From: Dioszegia crocea
Taxonomy: Eukaryota; Basidiomycota; Tremellomycetes; Tremellales; Bulleribasidiaceae
Assembly (NCBI GenBank): GCA_001600615.1
Contig: BCKK01000001.1
Coordinates: 3,043,826-3,107,825 of the forward strand
Direction of reading: 5' to 3'
Length of the DNA: 64,000 nt
Every line of letters starts with the position of its first letter. The first letter of the stretch is position 1. Under the pieces are notes generated by a model, which saw nothing but the letters and a program-made list of their open reading frames with translations, ran no database searches and had not been told where the DNA came from. Positions 23,436-34,806 of the stretch are shown in pieces. The position numbers were made by a program, and so were the translations under genes.

Positions 23436-23942
23436 ACCACTCTAACGTGCTCTCGCTTATATGTCAAAGCTATCAGGTGTGCATGATGACCTACCTCAAG
23501 GCCGACAGTACAGCGTCTCCGGCCGCCTCAGGAGCAAAATCATCACGATGGATGAGGATCCTCCCGCGAGAAACACCAACAGCCGCGAGGATGCCGCCTT
23601 CGTACTACATTGCGGCTGCCGTGCAACTCCGGATTTTCGCTCTCCCGGATTGCTATCGAGCAGCTCGTCCATGAGATCATGAGAGCGATAGCGATACTCA
23701 TTCTTGCGGTAAACGCCTCAGATGATTGCGCTGGTAATCCTACTCACGCTTTTGCGGCCTTTTATCATCAGGCACGGGGGGTTTCGAGGACGCGAACCTT
23801 ATGAGCCTCCCTATCAACCGACCTTCTCAAAGGTCCGAAAAACAGTAGGTGAAGGGGTATAAGAAGGGGGCGTTGATTGGGTCTCCCCCTCGCTCCTTCA
23901 TCACCCCATTCCGACATCCCTTACCCAGCTCAACCGTGCATC
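23436..23942. promoter_or_regulatory. Divergent region, MAD1 / ferric reductase, with a weak small frame
   Basis: Holds the promoters of MAD1 (minus) and the ferric reductase (plus; GGTATAAGAAG near 23857-23867 is the likely TATA). A weak minus-strand two-exon frame (23768-23748 joined to 23702-23496, 75 aa) can be drawn but is not supported by homology I recognise. Confidence 0.35.
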
Positions 23943-26080
23943 ATGCGGTTGCTCACGCTACTTCCCATCCTCACGGCACTCGCTCCCGCTCGAGCCTTCA
24001 TCGGCATCACCATTTCCATGTATGACCCCTCCTGCGCGTACGCATGTCGCTCTGTTATCGCCGGCGCCATGATGGATTGTCCTGCCGAAGCCGACCATTC
24101 CGAACCCGGTATGACTCACGCCATGAAGCGGCACGGAGCCATGGACGGCATTACCCCTGAGTGTCGATCAACCTCTGCCCCCTTTCTCACTACTCTAGCC
24201 TATTGCATTCACGAGAAGTGCTTCCCCGACTTCAACCCAACTCGTGAGAGGCTCGAATGGTACTGGGCCACGTCGTCGACAGGGGACGAGTTGGTAGCGC
24301 CTATGTGGGGCTATCAGGAGGCGTACGATAAGGTCAATGCTACTCCGACTGCCGTATACGATTCTGAGATGGGCTGGGTGAATGGGACGGTCTTGATCAA
24401 AAAGGAAGAATGGCAGGCGGAGAAGCAAAGTATGGAGGCTTTTGAATGGCAAGAGACTTTCAACTCTAGATACTGGTGAGTTGTTGATCTGAGCCTCGCA
24501 TCGTGGAGCACCGCTGACCACACAGCTTGACAATCTTCCTGGTCGGAGTTGGCATCCCCATCCTCCTCACACTACTCCCCCGCCTTCCCTTCGGCAACTC
24601 CCTCGCGCACTGGCTTAGACCTCGATATGTCTACCCTACCGTCATCTCCCGGCATGTCCAGCCATTGTATCGTGTCTTCCACGTCCCCACTTTCGGCCAA
24701 GCCATCTTCATCAGTCTCTTCACGATCTTAACCATCGTGCTCACTGCCGTCGAGCACAACTCCGTATCGCCAAACACCTGGTTTACGTCCTCACGGATTG
24801 AGATCATGGCGTACGTCGCCAACCGCACCGGTGCCCTATCTATGGCTCTCCTACCCCTCACAATCCTGTTCGCCGGCCGGAACAACATCCTTCTCTGGAT
24901 GACAAACTGGTCCCATTCGACATACCTCCTCCTCCACCGCTGGGTAGCTCGCTTGTGCGCCCTCCAGATCATCTTACACTCCATCCTCGAGCTTATTGAG
25001 CGTGTTGAGATCGGCAACTACCCAACCGAGCTCGTACAGGAGTACTGGATCTGGGGTTGCGTCGGCACTGTAGCTGCGGCCATTATGGTTGTCGCGGCTC
25101 AGTTCCGAAAGTACTACTACGAAATCTTCCTCATCAGCCACATTATCCTCGCCATCTTTGTCATCGTCGGGACATGGTACCACCTCGAACTCCTCTTCCA
25201 GCGCAAATTCGGATACGAGTACTGGATCTACCTCTGCTGTGCCATCTGGTTCTTTGACCGGATCATCCGGCTGGGCCGGGTGTTCAAGGTCGGGATCAAG
25301 CAAGCGGTCTTAACGCCGATAGGGGATGAAGTGGTCAGGGTGGATATATCAGGTGTTAGGTGGTCGGCTGTCCCAGGACATCACGCGTACCTCTTCCTAC
25401 CGGCAACGCGAAAATGGGCGCCATGGGAAAATCACCCCTTCTCCGTCATCCCCACATACATGCTCACCGGCAAACTCCCAACTTCTACCTCCAGCGAAGT
25501 GTCTACTTCCCTTTCAAGCACACCCGACATCGAGAAGTCTGAGAAAGACGCATCCACTCCTCTTCCCATCCTTCACTCCCGCCACCAGGCCAGGAACACC
25601 ACATCCGGCATTACCCTCTTCGTCGGACGCCACAAAGGTCTCACAGCCTCATTTGCATCCTCCTCTACCTTATCTGCCCTCCTCGATGGACCCTACCGTA
25701 ACACCTCATCCAGACCTGTCCTCGATACCGACCGCCTCGTCCTCATTGCGGGCGGGATCGGCATCACCGGTATCCTCCCTTTCGTTCACGCCCATCCCAA
25801 TGTCAAGATCTACTGGTCGGTTCGCCCCGGTCAGGCTGCTCTGGTGGATGAGCTTCAGCACACTATCCCTGGTCACGTCGAGCGTAGTATCCTGATTGGG
25901 AGCAGGAATGACGTTGATGTGGCTTTGGCGGAGGAGGTCAAGGCGGGCTGGGGACTGGTCGGTGTGGTGGTGTGCGGCCCCGGAAGTATGTGCGATCAGG
26001 CTAGGAACAGGGTGGCTTGGCTGGGGAAGAAATATCCGTCGACCAAGTGGGAGCTGGATGTTGAGGCGTTCTTGTGGTAG
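23943..26080 (+). CDS. Ferric/cupric reductase transmembrane component (FRE family)
   Basis: Plasma-membrane NADPH-dependent metalloreductase that reduces Fe3+ or Cu2+ for uptake. Exons are 23943-24475 and 24526-26080, giving 695 aa. A signal peptide (MRLLTLLPILTALAPARA) and a cysteine-containing luminal N-domain of ~160 aa (CAYACRSV, MMDC, PEC, CIHEKC) precede the first membrane helix. The ferric reductase membrane core follows, with paired haem histidines (HSTYLLLHRWVARLCALQIILH; FLISHIILAIFVIVGTWYH). Then come the FAD domain (VPGHHAYLFLP, WENHPFSVI) and the NADPH-binding part (GGIGITGILPF, VCGPGSMC). It ends in the usual ELDVEAFLW. The upstream in-frame ATG at 23877 would spoil the signal peptide. 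Its likely regulator, CIR1, is 20 kb downstream, which is family inference. Confidence 0.93.
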
Positions 26081-26406
26081 TGAGAGCGGGAGCGGCAGGT
26101 CAAGGAGCTGGATGATCCCGGCGTAATAGCAATATGTCCATAAATTCAACGACTCAATAATGTGCTGTGATATCTGCTTATGAGACGAATGACATGACGA
26201 TGACAACGCGGAACCTCCCGGGTCCTAGGAACCTGCAACCTTGAGAGGGCGGGCTAGAGCAAGCGATTGAAAACCAGTGGCAAAAGTCTCACTCCACTCA
26301 GAGCTCAGAAGGTGGGGCCCCGGACCCGTCATCACTGGGGGCACCAAGCTCACTCCTTTGGACACCACCTCTATATCCAACTCAGTACCATGCTATCAGC
26401 TTAAAG
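26081..26406. other. Intergenic
   Basis: Between the ferric reductase and the first of two tandem paralogues, both on the plus strand. Nothing recognised. Confidence 0.4.
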
Positions 26407-27461
26407 ATGGGCGGGGTACTCTCACACCCACCTCAGCCGTTGCCTGGAAGCTCCGCTCCAATCACAGCGCCGCGAGTGACACGATCGACATCCCGCATCC
26501 TCTCCTATTTCGTCCCATCAATGTCTACCCCTGACTTGACGCACTCCCACCCACGCCCCGCCGGTCCGGCCACAATCACTGTCGTCTGCCGCCTTTTGAC
26601 ATGTAAGGGGCTACCTATGGAGATAGCTCAGAGGGTGGTGGAGGAAGCGAGGTACTGGACGAGATGCACCAGAACGAACAGAAAGCCGTGCACGGTCATT
26701 GCCGGAATGGCGCCTCCTCGACAGGCTCAAGGTGGACAGCTGGAGAAATGGACATCGGGACAAGAGGAAGAGCTAAAGGAGGAGATGAACATGGCGGGAA
26801 GTGGGTTGAAAGATAGGAGAGGTCAGGTCTGGTATCTGGCTTCTAGCCCTATCGGGTGTAGACCACCAAGATGCGGGCCACCCGAGGAGGGGCCGGATGG
26901 TGGCGAGGGTTCGACGGGGTCTTGGGTCCGCGAGATTGTGGTGCAGACATTCTCGAGGGATCAAGGGTGGAGCGATAACGCTACTCATTATGGTGAGTCT
27001 GCGCTACGGCCCATTGTCAACGAGGTTGTATTTGGCTGACGATATGACAGGCACGTATGACGCCTCTTATTCCTGGTTTGAGCTGTCTCTTCTGCGGAAC
27101 GGCAGAGAGGTACCAGAGTCTCGTACAAAGATACAGTATAATATACATGGTGAGCATAAGACCAGAGGCGATGTGCTCATTCGATCAGCTGGGCAGTACA
27201 ACAAATCACACCATAATCTGCTGGATCAGAAGCACGCCTTTGTCACTATGGCCAAAGAAGGCGATAGGGTTGTCTTGTGGGGAAGAGCCGAGTTCCCAGT
27301 ACGTCTTCTGTCGTCATGAGATGTTTCATGCAAGTTTGCTGACAGTTCAGGGTTGGACAAATAACATCAAGTATGCCTCTGAGGTGACACTTCTGGAGTA
27401 GTGCTGACATCACAGAGAAGCTACCATTACAATATACACGGCCCCGTTCGCCGCTCCTTGA
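26407..27461 (+). CDS. Tandem paralogue A, conserved basidiomycete-type protein of unknown function
   Basis: Exons are 26407-26992, 27051-27149, 27189-27298, 27351-27370 and 27416-27461, giving 286 aa (248 if the ATG at 26521 is used). No enzyme motif or membrane segment is seen. An N-terminal helix resembles the start of an F-box-like or adaptor helix (LLTCKGLPMEIAQRVVEEARYW). A C-terminal beta-rich part follows (SWVREIVVQTFSRDQGW, SYSWFELSLLRNGREVPESR, GDRVVLWGRAEFPGW, ATITIYTAPF). I recall this layout (GLPxEIxxxILxxAxYW plus a strand-rich tail ending near GWxNxxxxxxxxxY) from many uncharacterised basidiomycete proteins. Intron 2 is only 39 nt. Its sister gene B, 325 bp downstream, has the same layout and the same sizes for the last two exons (20 and 46 nt). 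Confidence 0.7.
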
Positions 27462-27785
27462 CACTATCGGCAGAGTTGAAGATCTTATCGTTGTACATAT
27501 CCCTATCATCTCGGTATCAATTTCCGAAGTCTGTTAGTCAACGAGGCCAGACTCACAATCTGGCAGATTCAGCCAGTACGGGCCAGCCACACTCGTCAGA
27601 GAGAACTTACTTTCTGGACCCGAGCTGAGTCCTTTAGTGGTCTGCACGGGCCGCTTCCGGGAAGCTTCATCAGGTCTCGAGCTCCTTTATCCTACCATCC
27701 TTTCCTGCTGCTTCTTGCTGGATTATCTGACGAATGTTTGGGGAGACGACTTTCCACACCTCACTTCCCTGACCTACCGACTGAC
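27462..27785. other. Intergenic between tandem paralogues
   Basis: Spacer between paralogues A and B, holding the promoter of B. No repeat marking the duplication endpoints was obvious by eye. Confidence 0.4.
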
Positions 27786-28736
27786 ATGCCTGCTGGAACA
27801 CCCTCTCATGCGCACTTGGGGCCCGGGACGATGGCGTTCTATCTAGTCACTCAAATTCTGACGTCTAAAGGCCTGCCAACGGACATTGCTCAACAAATAC
27901 TGGCAAAAGCCAGCTTCCTGACCGGATGCAGCAGATCCAGCTCTCGATCATGCACTATCGTGGCCGGGGTGAGAGCTGGAGATCAGCGCAGTGGAGGAGG
28001 GCAAGATGACTGGATGACCAGCAAGGACGATGATGTAAGGAGGGAAATGGGACAAGCGGGCGGTGCAGTCTCAGCTGGAAAGGGGGAGGCATTGTATCTG
28101 TGCTCGATGCCGATCGGATGCGCTTCCATTCAGACTGCGGACTCGCCGACTGCCAGTCAGTGGCTACATGGGATACATATCGAGGTTTCGGTACGTGAGA
28201 CGGGCTGGAAGGCTTGCCTCAGATCCAAAGGTATGTACAAGTCAAGGACCAAGCAGATTGCTGATGATAGAAGATTGGAATTCAGAATCAGTCGTCCACG
28301 TTCACACCTGGTTGGAATTGTCTCTTCTGCGAGATGGCAAAGAGGCTAAGGAGTCTCGCGGGAGAGTCAAGTATGCCCTGTCCGGTACGTTCTGACCTCC
28401 CCTAATGTAGAAGTCAAAGGCTCACGAGAACTCAAGCAGGTCTACCCTGCTATGGGACTAATCGACGCTTTGACCGTTTACAAATAACTCTTGATCGCCA
28501 TCATCCTCTGGTGTTGCAATCGGAGCAGGGCGATCGGATCATCCTGTGGGGCAAAGCCAAATGTCAGGTATGTTCCGGGAAGACATTCCAGTGTGCCATC
28601 ACATCTATGCTCATACCTGTCAGGGTTGGACCATTCAAATCAAGTAAGGACATCCCCTAATCGACTAGCTTGCTGATTTGATTCAAATAGATCAGCTATG
28701 ATCACGCTGCTCACAGCCCCTTTCCCAGCCGTATAG
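27786..28736 (+). CDS. Tandem paralogue B, same family as 26407 gene
   Basis: Exons are 27786-28230, 28271-28384, 28440-28567, 28624-28643 and 28691-28736, giving 250 aa. It parallels gene A segment by segment: LTSKGLPTDIAQQILAKASF versus LTCKGLPMEIAQRVVEEARY; HTWLELSLLRDGKEAKESR versus YSWFELSLLRNGREVPESR; GDRIILWGKAKCQGW versus GDRVVLWGRAEFPGW; MITLLTAPF versus TITIYTAPF. All introns sit at equivalent places and exons 4 and 5 are equal in length (20 and 46 nt), so the pair arose by tandem duplication with intron positions kept. Sequence identity is modest, so the duplication is old. The start is the ATG giving MPAGTPSH; a second ATG (MAFYLV) follows. The third intron has an AAGCAG end, so its acceptor may be used at either AG. 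Confidence 0.68.
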
Positions 28737-29088
28737 ATTTCGGTCGCAAGGACACGCTAGTGGCGCCACTCAAGGCTGAGTGTCACATGTGTCAATGTCT
28801 AGGATCCTTGACTCCTCACTTCCTCTTCGCTTGTGAGATACTATGCATTCGCTACATCTGTCCCAGCCCATGTCCTATACATGAATGACTGGGGCCAGTG
28901 GCAGGCACGCGGCTACCTCCCCTATCTTATCAGAGCCAAAAAAGGCCATCGGCAAGAGATCCCGAAATACCGGCAACGTCAACCCGCATTCGGCAAGCTC
29001 CATCCGTCTTACTGTTCGGGCCATCCTCATATATCATGGATGTATCAGCTATGCCTCCCCTCCATCGCACATACCACCCTCACCCAGA
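28737..29088. other. Intergenic before amidase
   Basis: Includes an in-frame upstream ATG at 28885 that would extend the amidase by 68 residues of low-quality, non-family sequence; taken as leader instead. Nothing else recognised. Confidence 0.4.
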
Positions 29089-30707
29089 ATGTCTCCACTC
29101 CCTTCAAACTACCTCACTGCCACCGAGACCATCGCTCTTGTCCGGGACGGAAAGCTCACCGTGACCCAGATTGTCAAAGACCATCTGGCGCGATATGATG
29201 AGCGCGACCCCACCTTGCATGCCTGGGCATTCGTGGATCGAGAGCTGGTCCTTAGTGAAGCGAAGAAATTGGATGCGATCCCAATAGGAGAGAGGGGTTT
29301 GTTGCACGGTATGGTCATCGGAGTCAAGGACATGATCAGTACGTATTGCGCGTTTCTCTGGGATATCCTGCGGTGTGGTGGTCGGTAGCTGACCATGCAG
29401 ACACGAAGGATATGCCCACACAACACAACTCGCCTATCTACAAGGATCACAGACCTAACCTGGATGCCAGCCCTGTGAGCATCTGCCGCGCAGCCGGTGC
29501 GCTCATCTTTGGTAAAACCGTAAGTTGTTTTCACCCGTATGTTTAAATGACTCGCTTACACCCATAGCACACGACCGAGTTCGCCGCGACTACTACAGGG
29601 CCACCCGCTCGAAACGCGTTCGACTCGGAGCGCACGCCAGGCGGCTCCAGCTCTGGATCCGGAGCTGCGGTGGGCGACTGGCAGTGCCATGTTGCATTCG
29701 GGACACAGACTGTAAGTTTCTTGTACAGCATGTGCTTCAAGCTGATGCCAGCAGGTTGGCAGTACTATCCGTCCGGGAAGCTACAACGGTATCTTTGCCA
29801 TGAAGCCGACGTGAGTCTTCTACAATGAGGGAAGTAGTGTCGAATCTGACGTGACAGATGGGGAGCTATCGGCCGAGAAGGTCTCAAAATCCTATCCGTC
29901 ACCCTCGATACCCTCGGCCTATACGCCCGCTCAGTCGCCGATCTACAACTTCTCGCTCAGGCATTCCGTATGGTCGACGACGTTCCCCCTCCTTCCCCTC
30001 CTAAGCCCCTCTCATCGTGTACTTTCGCCTATGTTAAGACGGATCAGTGGTCCGCCGGCTCTGGTGCTTCTCCGGAGCTCGAACGGGCGTGGGCAAAGTC
30101 GAAGGAACTCTTGATTGCGGCAGGCGCTACAATCAAAGATATCGACCTGCCAGCCGAGTTCGACAATGTCATGCCTCGTTCCGTCAGGATCATGGCTGCC
30201 GAGGGAAGAGTCAACTTTGTGCCGGAGTACATGACCAACAAGGACAAACTCGACTCGCTACTCATCAGCCACGTCGAGAACCAGACGAAAATTTCGAGGA
30301 AGGAGCAGCTCGAGTTGTACGACTCAGTTGCGGCACTTCGGCCAAAGTTTGACAAGTTGGCTGGCGAGTTTGATGCAGTCATCACGCCGAGTGTACCGGG
30401 AGAGGCTTGGGTGGGGATTGAAAAGACTGGGGATGCGCGATTCTGCGGGACGTGGACGGCGCTGCATGTGCCCTGTGTTCAGGTTCCGGGCTTCGCCAGT
30501 GAGGCTGGGATGCCGATTGGGTTGACATTAGTGGGACCAAGGTGGGTCTTCCGTGTTCTATCAGTGATCTCTTGCTGATGAGATAGATACGAAGACGTCA
30601 GACTGCTGTCGATCGCTTCCGAGGTGGCAAAGGTGTGGGTGGGCGCGGACGAGAAGCTCCTTCGAAAGATACCAGCGCCAGAGGGAGCCAGGCATAGCAT
30701 CGCTTGA
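29089..30707 (+). CDS. Amidase-signature family hydrolase
   Basis: Serine hydrolase of the amidase-signature family (acetamidase, fatty-acid amide hydrolase, GatA-like enzymes); the substrate cannot be told from sequence. Exons are 29089-29338, 29401-29519, 29568-29711, 29755-29810, 29858-30541 and 30587-30707, giving 457 aa. The Ser-cisSer-Lys triad region is present: the Lys in GLLHGMVIGVKDMI, the glycine/serine loop TPGGSSSGSGAAVG with the nucleophile context, and VGSTIRPGSYNGIFAMKPT after the third intron. The distal domain carries DAVITPSVPGEAW and GLTLVGPRYEDVRLL, standard for the family. It lacks a signal peptide or mitochondrial presequence, which argues against GatA. The ATG at 29089 gives MSPLPSNYLTATETIALVRDG, a normal family start. 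Confidence 0.9.
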
Positions 30708-30945
30708 TGCTTGTCGATTTTTTCAGCGTCTTATTGCTGGTCTCGCTAGACTCAACTTGTCACATAGCCGTCAGACGGAGCATGTATGGTATAGATCACA
30801 GATAGGCGCTGCAAAACATCTTTTCCTCCGGCGCATGAGTGCGCAGATCCTCTTTACGTAACGCCACCGCACCCAAAAAGTCAAAGCAGGCCTCAGTTCA
30901 CTTGCAACAGTTTGGCAACAGTCTATATCACCATCGCCATTTGTC

Positions 30946-31751
30946 ATGTTGCGAAGCGCCTTAGCATCATTAGGAGGCCCCTCGACGTTGAGGAGGACGC
31001 CAGCTATTCCTTTCTCTGCACAAAGTTACCCTCGTCAATTTCAGACATCGAGTCCGGGTGAGCTGGATCTCCGACTGTATCTTAAGACTCGAAACTGATG
31101 TTGTGGCAGCTTTAAAGAAACGTCGAGCGCACGAGGTCGAGGAAGATTTCGACACTACAGACGAGCAAGAATCTGAAGATCTTTCCTTGTTCGACGATGC
31201 GGAGGGTGTCACTTCTCCCGGCGCTATTGTCGATCGCAAAACACAACGAGCGACTATTCAACGGTCTATAATATCGGCGGCCGCTACGAAGGGAAAGGAA
31301 CGCCGAGAAGCTGCTAGTGGTCTAAGAGTCGGGTCGTTGAGGAAGGTCGTGCAGCTCAGCGATACCGCGGAAGATGTTGAAGAATTAAGGAGCTTGTTAA
31401 GGACGTGGCGGGTGCTTGGTGGAAAGGTCACCACGCAAACAGCCAGGGAGATTGTCGGTGAGTTGCAATCGGGCATACATGCTACAGGAGATCCATCCGA
31501 ATTGAATTAGGGGCTCTTTGCTGACTTGCAGGCCGCTGCTGCAACTTAGGAAGGCCAGATTTGGCACAGGAGTTCATCAAGGATCGCGTGCAATGTAAGT
31601 CTAGCGCACCCACTTCAGGGTCACCCACCATGTTGATGCCGCAGTCGGTTTCCCGGAGGTCCCATCTGCGAGTCAGAAGAAGCTCGATGCCGCTTTGTCT
31701 ACATATACTGCAGCTACGCCACCAGCCGCGGAAGGGAGTGCCAGTGCATGA
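30946..31751 (+). CDS. Putative mitochondrial protein, unknown function
   Basis: Exons are 30946-31057, 31110-31457, 31532-31594 and 31645-31751, giving 209 aa. The N-terminus is a classical mitochondrial presequence: Arg/Ser/Ala-rich with no acidic residues (MLRSALASLGGPSTLRRTP, then FSAQSYPRQF). An acidic segment and a helical region follow (VQLSDTAEDVEELRSLLRTWRVLGG). The most conserved-looking stretch, TQTAREIVGRCCNLGRPDLAQEFIKDR, has the look of one pentatricopeptide-like helix pair. A Pro/Ala-rich tail ends the protein. I think it is a mitochondrial translation or ribosome-associated factor, but I cannot name the family. Tail to tail with the J-protein gene, 90 bp apart. Confidence 0.65.
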
Positions 31752-31841
31752 TGATTCCTCAGGCATGCAATACCGTGAACGATCTCATTTCAAGTCGGCT
31801 CGATATTGCATCTATCATCTAAGGCTCACGGCTAGCGTAAC

Positions 31842-33018
31842 CTACTCCGCGTCCTCTTGACGCCTGATCTCCTCCGCCAGTCTGTCCCTCTCCGCCTGAC
31901 GCATCCTGAACAGTGTCATACTTTCAAAATCCTCCTCTTTCTTCTTCTGCTCCTTCCGCCCGGCATGCTCTGCCATAAGGTCGGCCATGCTCGTTGTTGA
32001 AAAGCTTGGAGCAGAGTTGAAGGAGGGGACATTTGGGGCATGGCCGTTCCCATTGCCGCCGGACGAAACCCCTTGATCTCCTCCATTTCCGTTCGCTGCC
32101 ACTTGTCGTTGTCTGTCTGCCCACTCTACCCATGTCGGAGTCTCTCCCTTCGCCCATCTCGCCTTGACGCCTTCTTCCAATCTCCGCCGGCCGTCCCCAG
32201 CCCCTTCCATATGATCTTTCCAACACGCCCAGCATCCACCCCAATTCCCCTTCTTAAACTCGATGACCGCCTTACGCCCCTTCTTTTTCTTCTTCTTTCC
32301 AGTCTCTCCACTCGTATCTGGCGGCTCACTAATTATGAGGTGAGTGATTGGGCCATACCGGCCCTCGAGTAGTGGTTGTAGAGTGGGCAGGGTGGAGGGG
32401 AGGTTGGATGTCGAAGGGAATTGTAATATGATTGTGAGGTCTTCGGGTGATATGGGAGGTTGGGGGTCGACCGTGGGGGTATGACCATTTGAGCGAGAAG
32501 GTCCAGATTCCGACCGGGACGATTGAGCTGCAGTGGCCGCTGCTCTCTTCTGAGCCTCAGCCAGCATTCTCCTCCCTGCCTCCTTGATTTCTTCCTCCTG
32601 CGCCGCATCTTTTCGCCTCTGTACCGCTTCGACTTTCGCCTTCTTTGCTTCCTCCTCTCTTTGGTTCAAGGCCTGCAAAAGTCAGCTAGAGACTAGACCA
32701 TGTTGGGATAGGGCGACTTACATCAACCATGACCTTCCGCTTCTTGTCCAGTTCCGCATACTTTTCTTTCCGCCGCCGCTCGCCTTCCAATTTGCCATCG
32801 ACATACTGCCTCTTGGCGACATCCACCAAGATCTCCAGCGCCAGACTGATCTCCCGGAATTTGGCAGGGGCATCGGGATGTGATGTTCTGTCAGGATGGT
32901 ATTTCAAGGACGCCTGTCGATAGGCTTTGCGTATGTCTTTTTCTGTCGAATTAAGTGAGACAGACAGGATGGTGTATGGGTCCAGAGCGGACTCTTCCTC
33001 TGTCAGAAGGGGCGCCAT
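31842..33018 (-). CDS. CWF23: J-domain/RRM splicing protein (Cwf23 / DNAJC17-like)
   Basis: Co-chaperone associated with the spliceosome (Cwc23/Cwf23 in yeasts, DNAJC17 in animals). Exons are 33018-32722 and 32672-31842 with a 49-nt intron, giving 375 aa. An N-terminal J domain has the HPD loop (YRQASLKYHPDRTSHPDAPAKF) and helix IV (ALEILVDVAKRQYVDGKLEGERR). A charged coiled coil (KKRKVMVDALNQREEEAKKAKVE) is followed by an RRM-like region (DLTIILQFP ... LLEGRYGPITHLIIS ... GRKAVIEFKKGNWGGCWACW). This J-coil-RRM order is the DNAJC17 layout. A Gly/Asn-rich spacer and a helical SMTLFRMRQAERDRL tail end it. An in-frame ATG at 33036 would add MQLLWS. The role in splicing is from the family. Confidence 0.87.
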
Positions 33019-33189
33019 CGACCAAAGAAGTTGCATGTATAGATTGAACAGGCCCTAAGCTGGTGTTATTGCCACTCGCACCAAAGATCTCGTTACGGCA
33101 TCTCTAAAATGTTGGTGGAGGGCGAACAACTCTATGGTCGAAATACCTCCTCTTCTACCTCGTCCTTACAGCATAGTCATCACCTCAGG

Positions 33190-34489
33190 ATGTCGGCAGA
33201 AGCTTCAGGATCCACCTCAGCTGCTCACACGTCTGTACTGACACCATCCGAAGCTTTACCGGAAGACGCGACCCACGTCAAAGGTCCGGACTTCAACGAG
33301 CCGATAGACCTATTCTCGCTGTTGGAGGGGTATGAACGGATTGGTTTCCAGGCCACTGGTCTTGCCAGGGCTATACAAGTCATAGAGAAGATGGCAAGTT
33401 GTAATACCCACTTTCGGTGATTAGCCATTCGGAGAGCCCGTAGCTAACCATACAGCGCAAAGAGCGCTCAAATCCTGATCAACCCCTCACCCTTTTCCTC
33501 GGCTACACCTCCAACCTAATATCTTCGGGTCTGCGCGAGATCATCCGCTTTCTTGCACAGAACAAGTACATCGACTGTCTGGTCACCACCGCTGGCGGGA
33601 TAGAAGAGGACTTCATAAAGTGCCTTGGGTCAACGGTGCTGGGCGAGTTCTCGTTGGATGGGGCTACACTACGGAAGAAGGGGTTGAACAGGATTGGGAA
33701 TCTCCTGGTGCCGAATTCCAATTACTGCGCATTTGAAGACTGGGCTGTGCCTATTCTGCATACGCTGGTGAAAGAGCAAGAGGAGGATGGGGTGAAATGG
33801 ACGCCGAGCAAGGTGATTGCGCGCCTGGGCAAGGAGATCAATAATGAGGACAGCGTGTACTACTGGTGTTGGAAAGTGAGTTGGCCATGCTGCCAATACT
33901 CCCATCATGTGCTGATGTGCCAGAATGATATCCCGGTGTTCTGTCCAGCATTGACAGACGGCTCATTAGGCGACATGATGTACTTCCACACCTTCAAAAC
34001 CGACGCGCAACTCAGTATCGACATCGTTGCCGACATCCGGCGCTTGAACGATATGAGTGTCCACGCAAAGCAGGCAGGTATGATCGTTCTGGGAGGTGGA
34101 GTCTGCAAACATCAAATAGCGAATGCTATGCTCTTCGTAAGTCCCCGTCTCTACCCAACCTGTCCTAGCAAGGCCTGTGCTGACGTGGTAGCGCAACGGT
34201 GCAGATTACGCCGTGTATATAAATACTGGGCAAGAGGTACGTCTAATCAATACACCTGGCTGACAAGGCAGTACGACGGATCCGATTCTGGAGCAAGACC
34301 AGACGAAGCTGTCTCTTGGGGCAAGATCCGGGTAGGCGCCGAGAGCGTCAAGGTAGGTCGACGGAGATTACATCATGGAAAGCGTCCAGGGCTGAATGTC
34401 AGGTCTATGCAGATGCGACGCTGGTGTTCCCCTTGGTCGTGGCGGCAACTTTTGGAAAGGCGCATTGGGCTACAAAGGCCGCAAGCTGA
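33190..34489 (+). CDS. DYS1: Deoxyhypusine synthase
   Basis: Transfers the aminobutyl group of spermidine to one lysine of eIF5A, the first step of hypusine formation; NAD-dependent and essential. Exons are 33190-33393, 33456-33875, 33924-34136, 34192-34236, 34272-34352 and 34403-34489, giving 349 aa. Family wording: [145 protein letters not shown] (quoted parts flank two splice sites) with the catalytic Lys in SWGKIR. Intron 1 (33394-33455) begins GCAAGT, a GC-AG intron; using any nearby GT breaks the frame. An upstream in-frame ATG at 33109 would add 27 residues. Confidence 0.94.
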
Positions 34490-34806
34490 GAGTGGACGAG
34501 TGCTCTGGAGGCCAGTGCTGTCGCATACCTTACTTAAAGAGTTTTCGCACCTTGGCTTTTCTTCGCAGAATTATCACATCTACCTTGTACTGTCCGTATC
34601 TGAGACCACATAGAGATGCCTGTGGCCACGATCAGTGCATGGGCTTGTAGGATAGTCATGAGCATCGCCTCGACAAGGCAACGGCGGCATAACGTAAAGG
34701 AATTGGCTCTGGAGCTCTGCGCGTCCCATACTAACAGTCATCTATTGCTCCTTTGATCATACGCCCATGATTCTAGAGTTACTTACCTGTTCTATATACC
34801 CCCTAG
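34490..34806. other. Intergenic, DYS1 3' flank / PAN3 leader
   Basis: A CCCCTAG acceptor-like sequence directly before the PAN3 ATG (34800-34806) hints at a 5'-UTR intron. Nothing else recognised. Confidence 0.4.

Noticed and set aside
29960..30400. Second frames inside the amidase
   Set aside because: Shadows of the conserved amidase exon.
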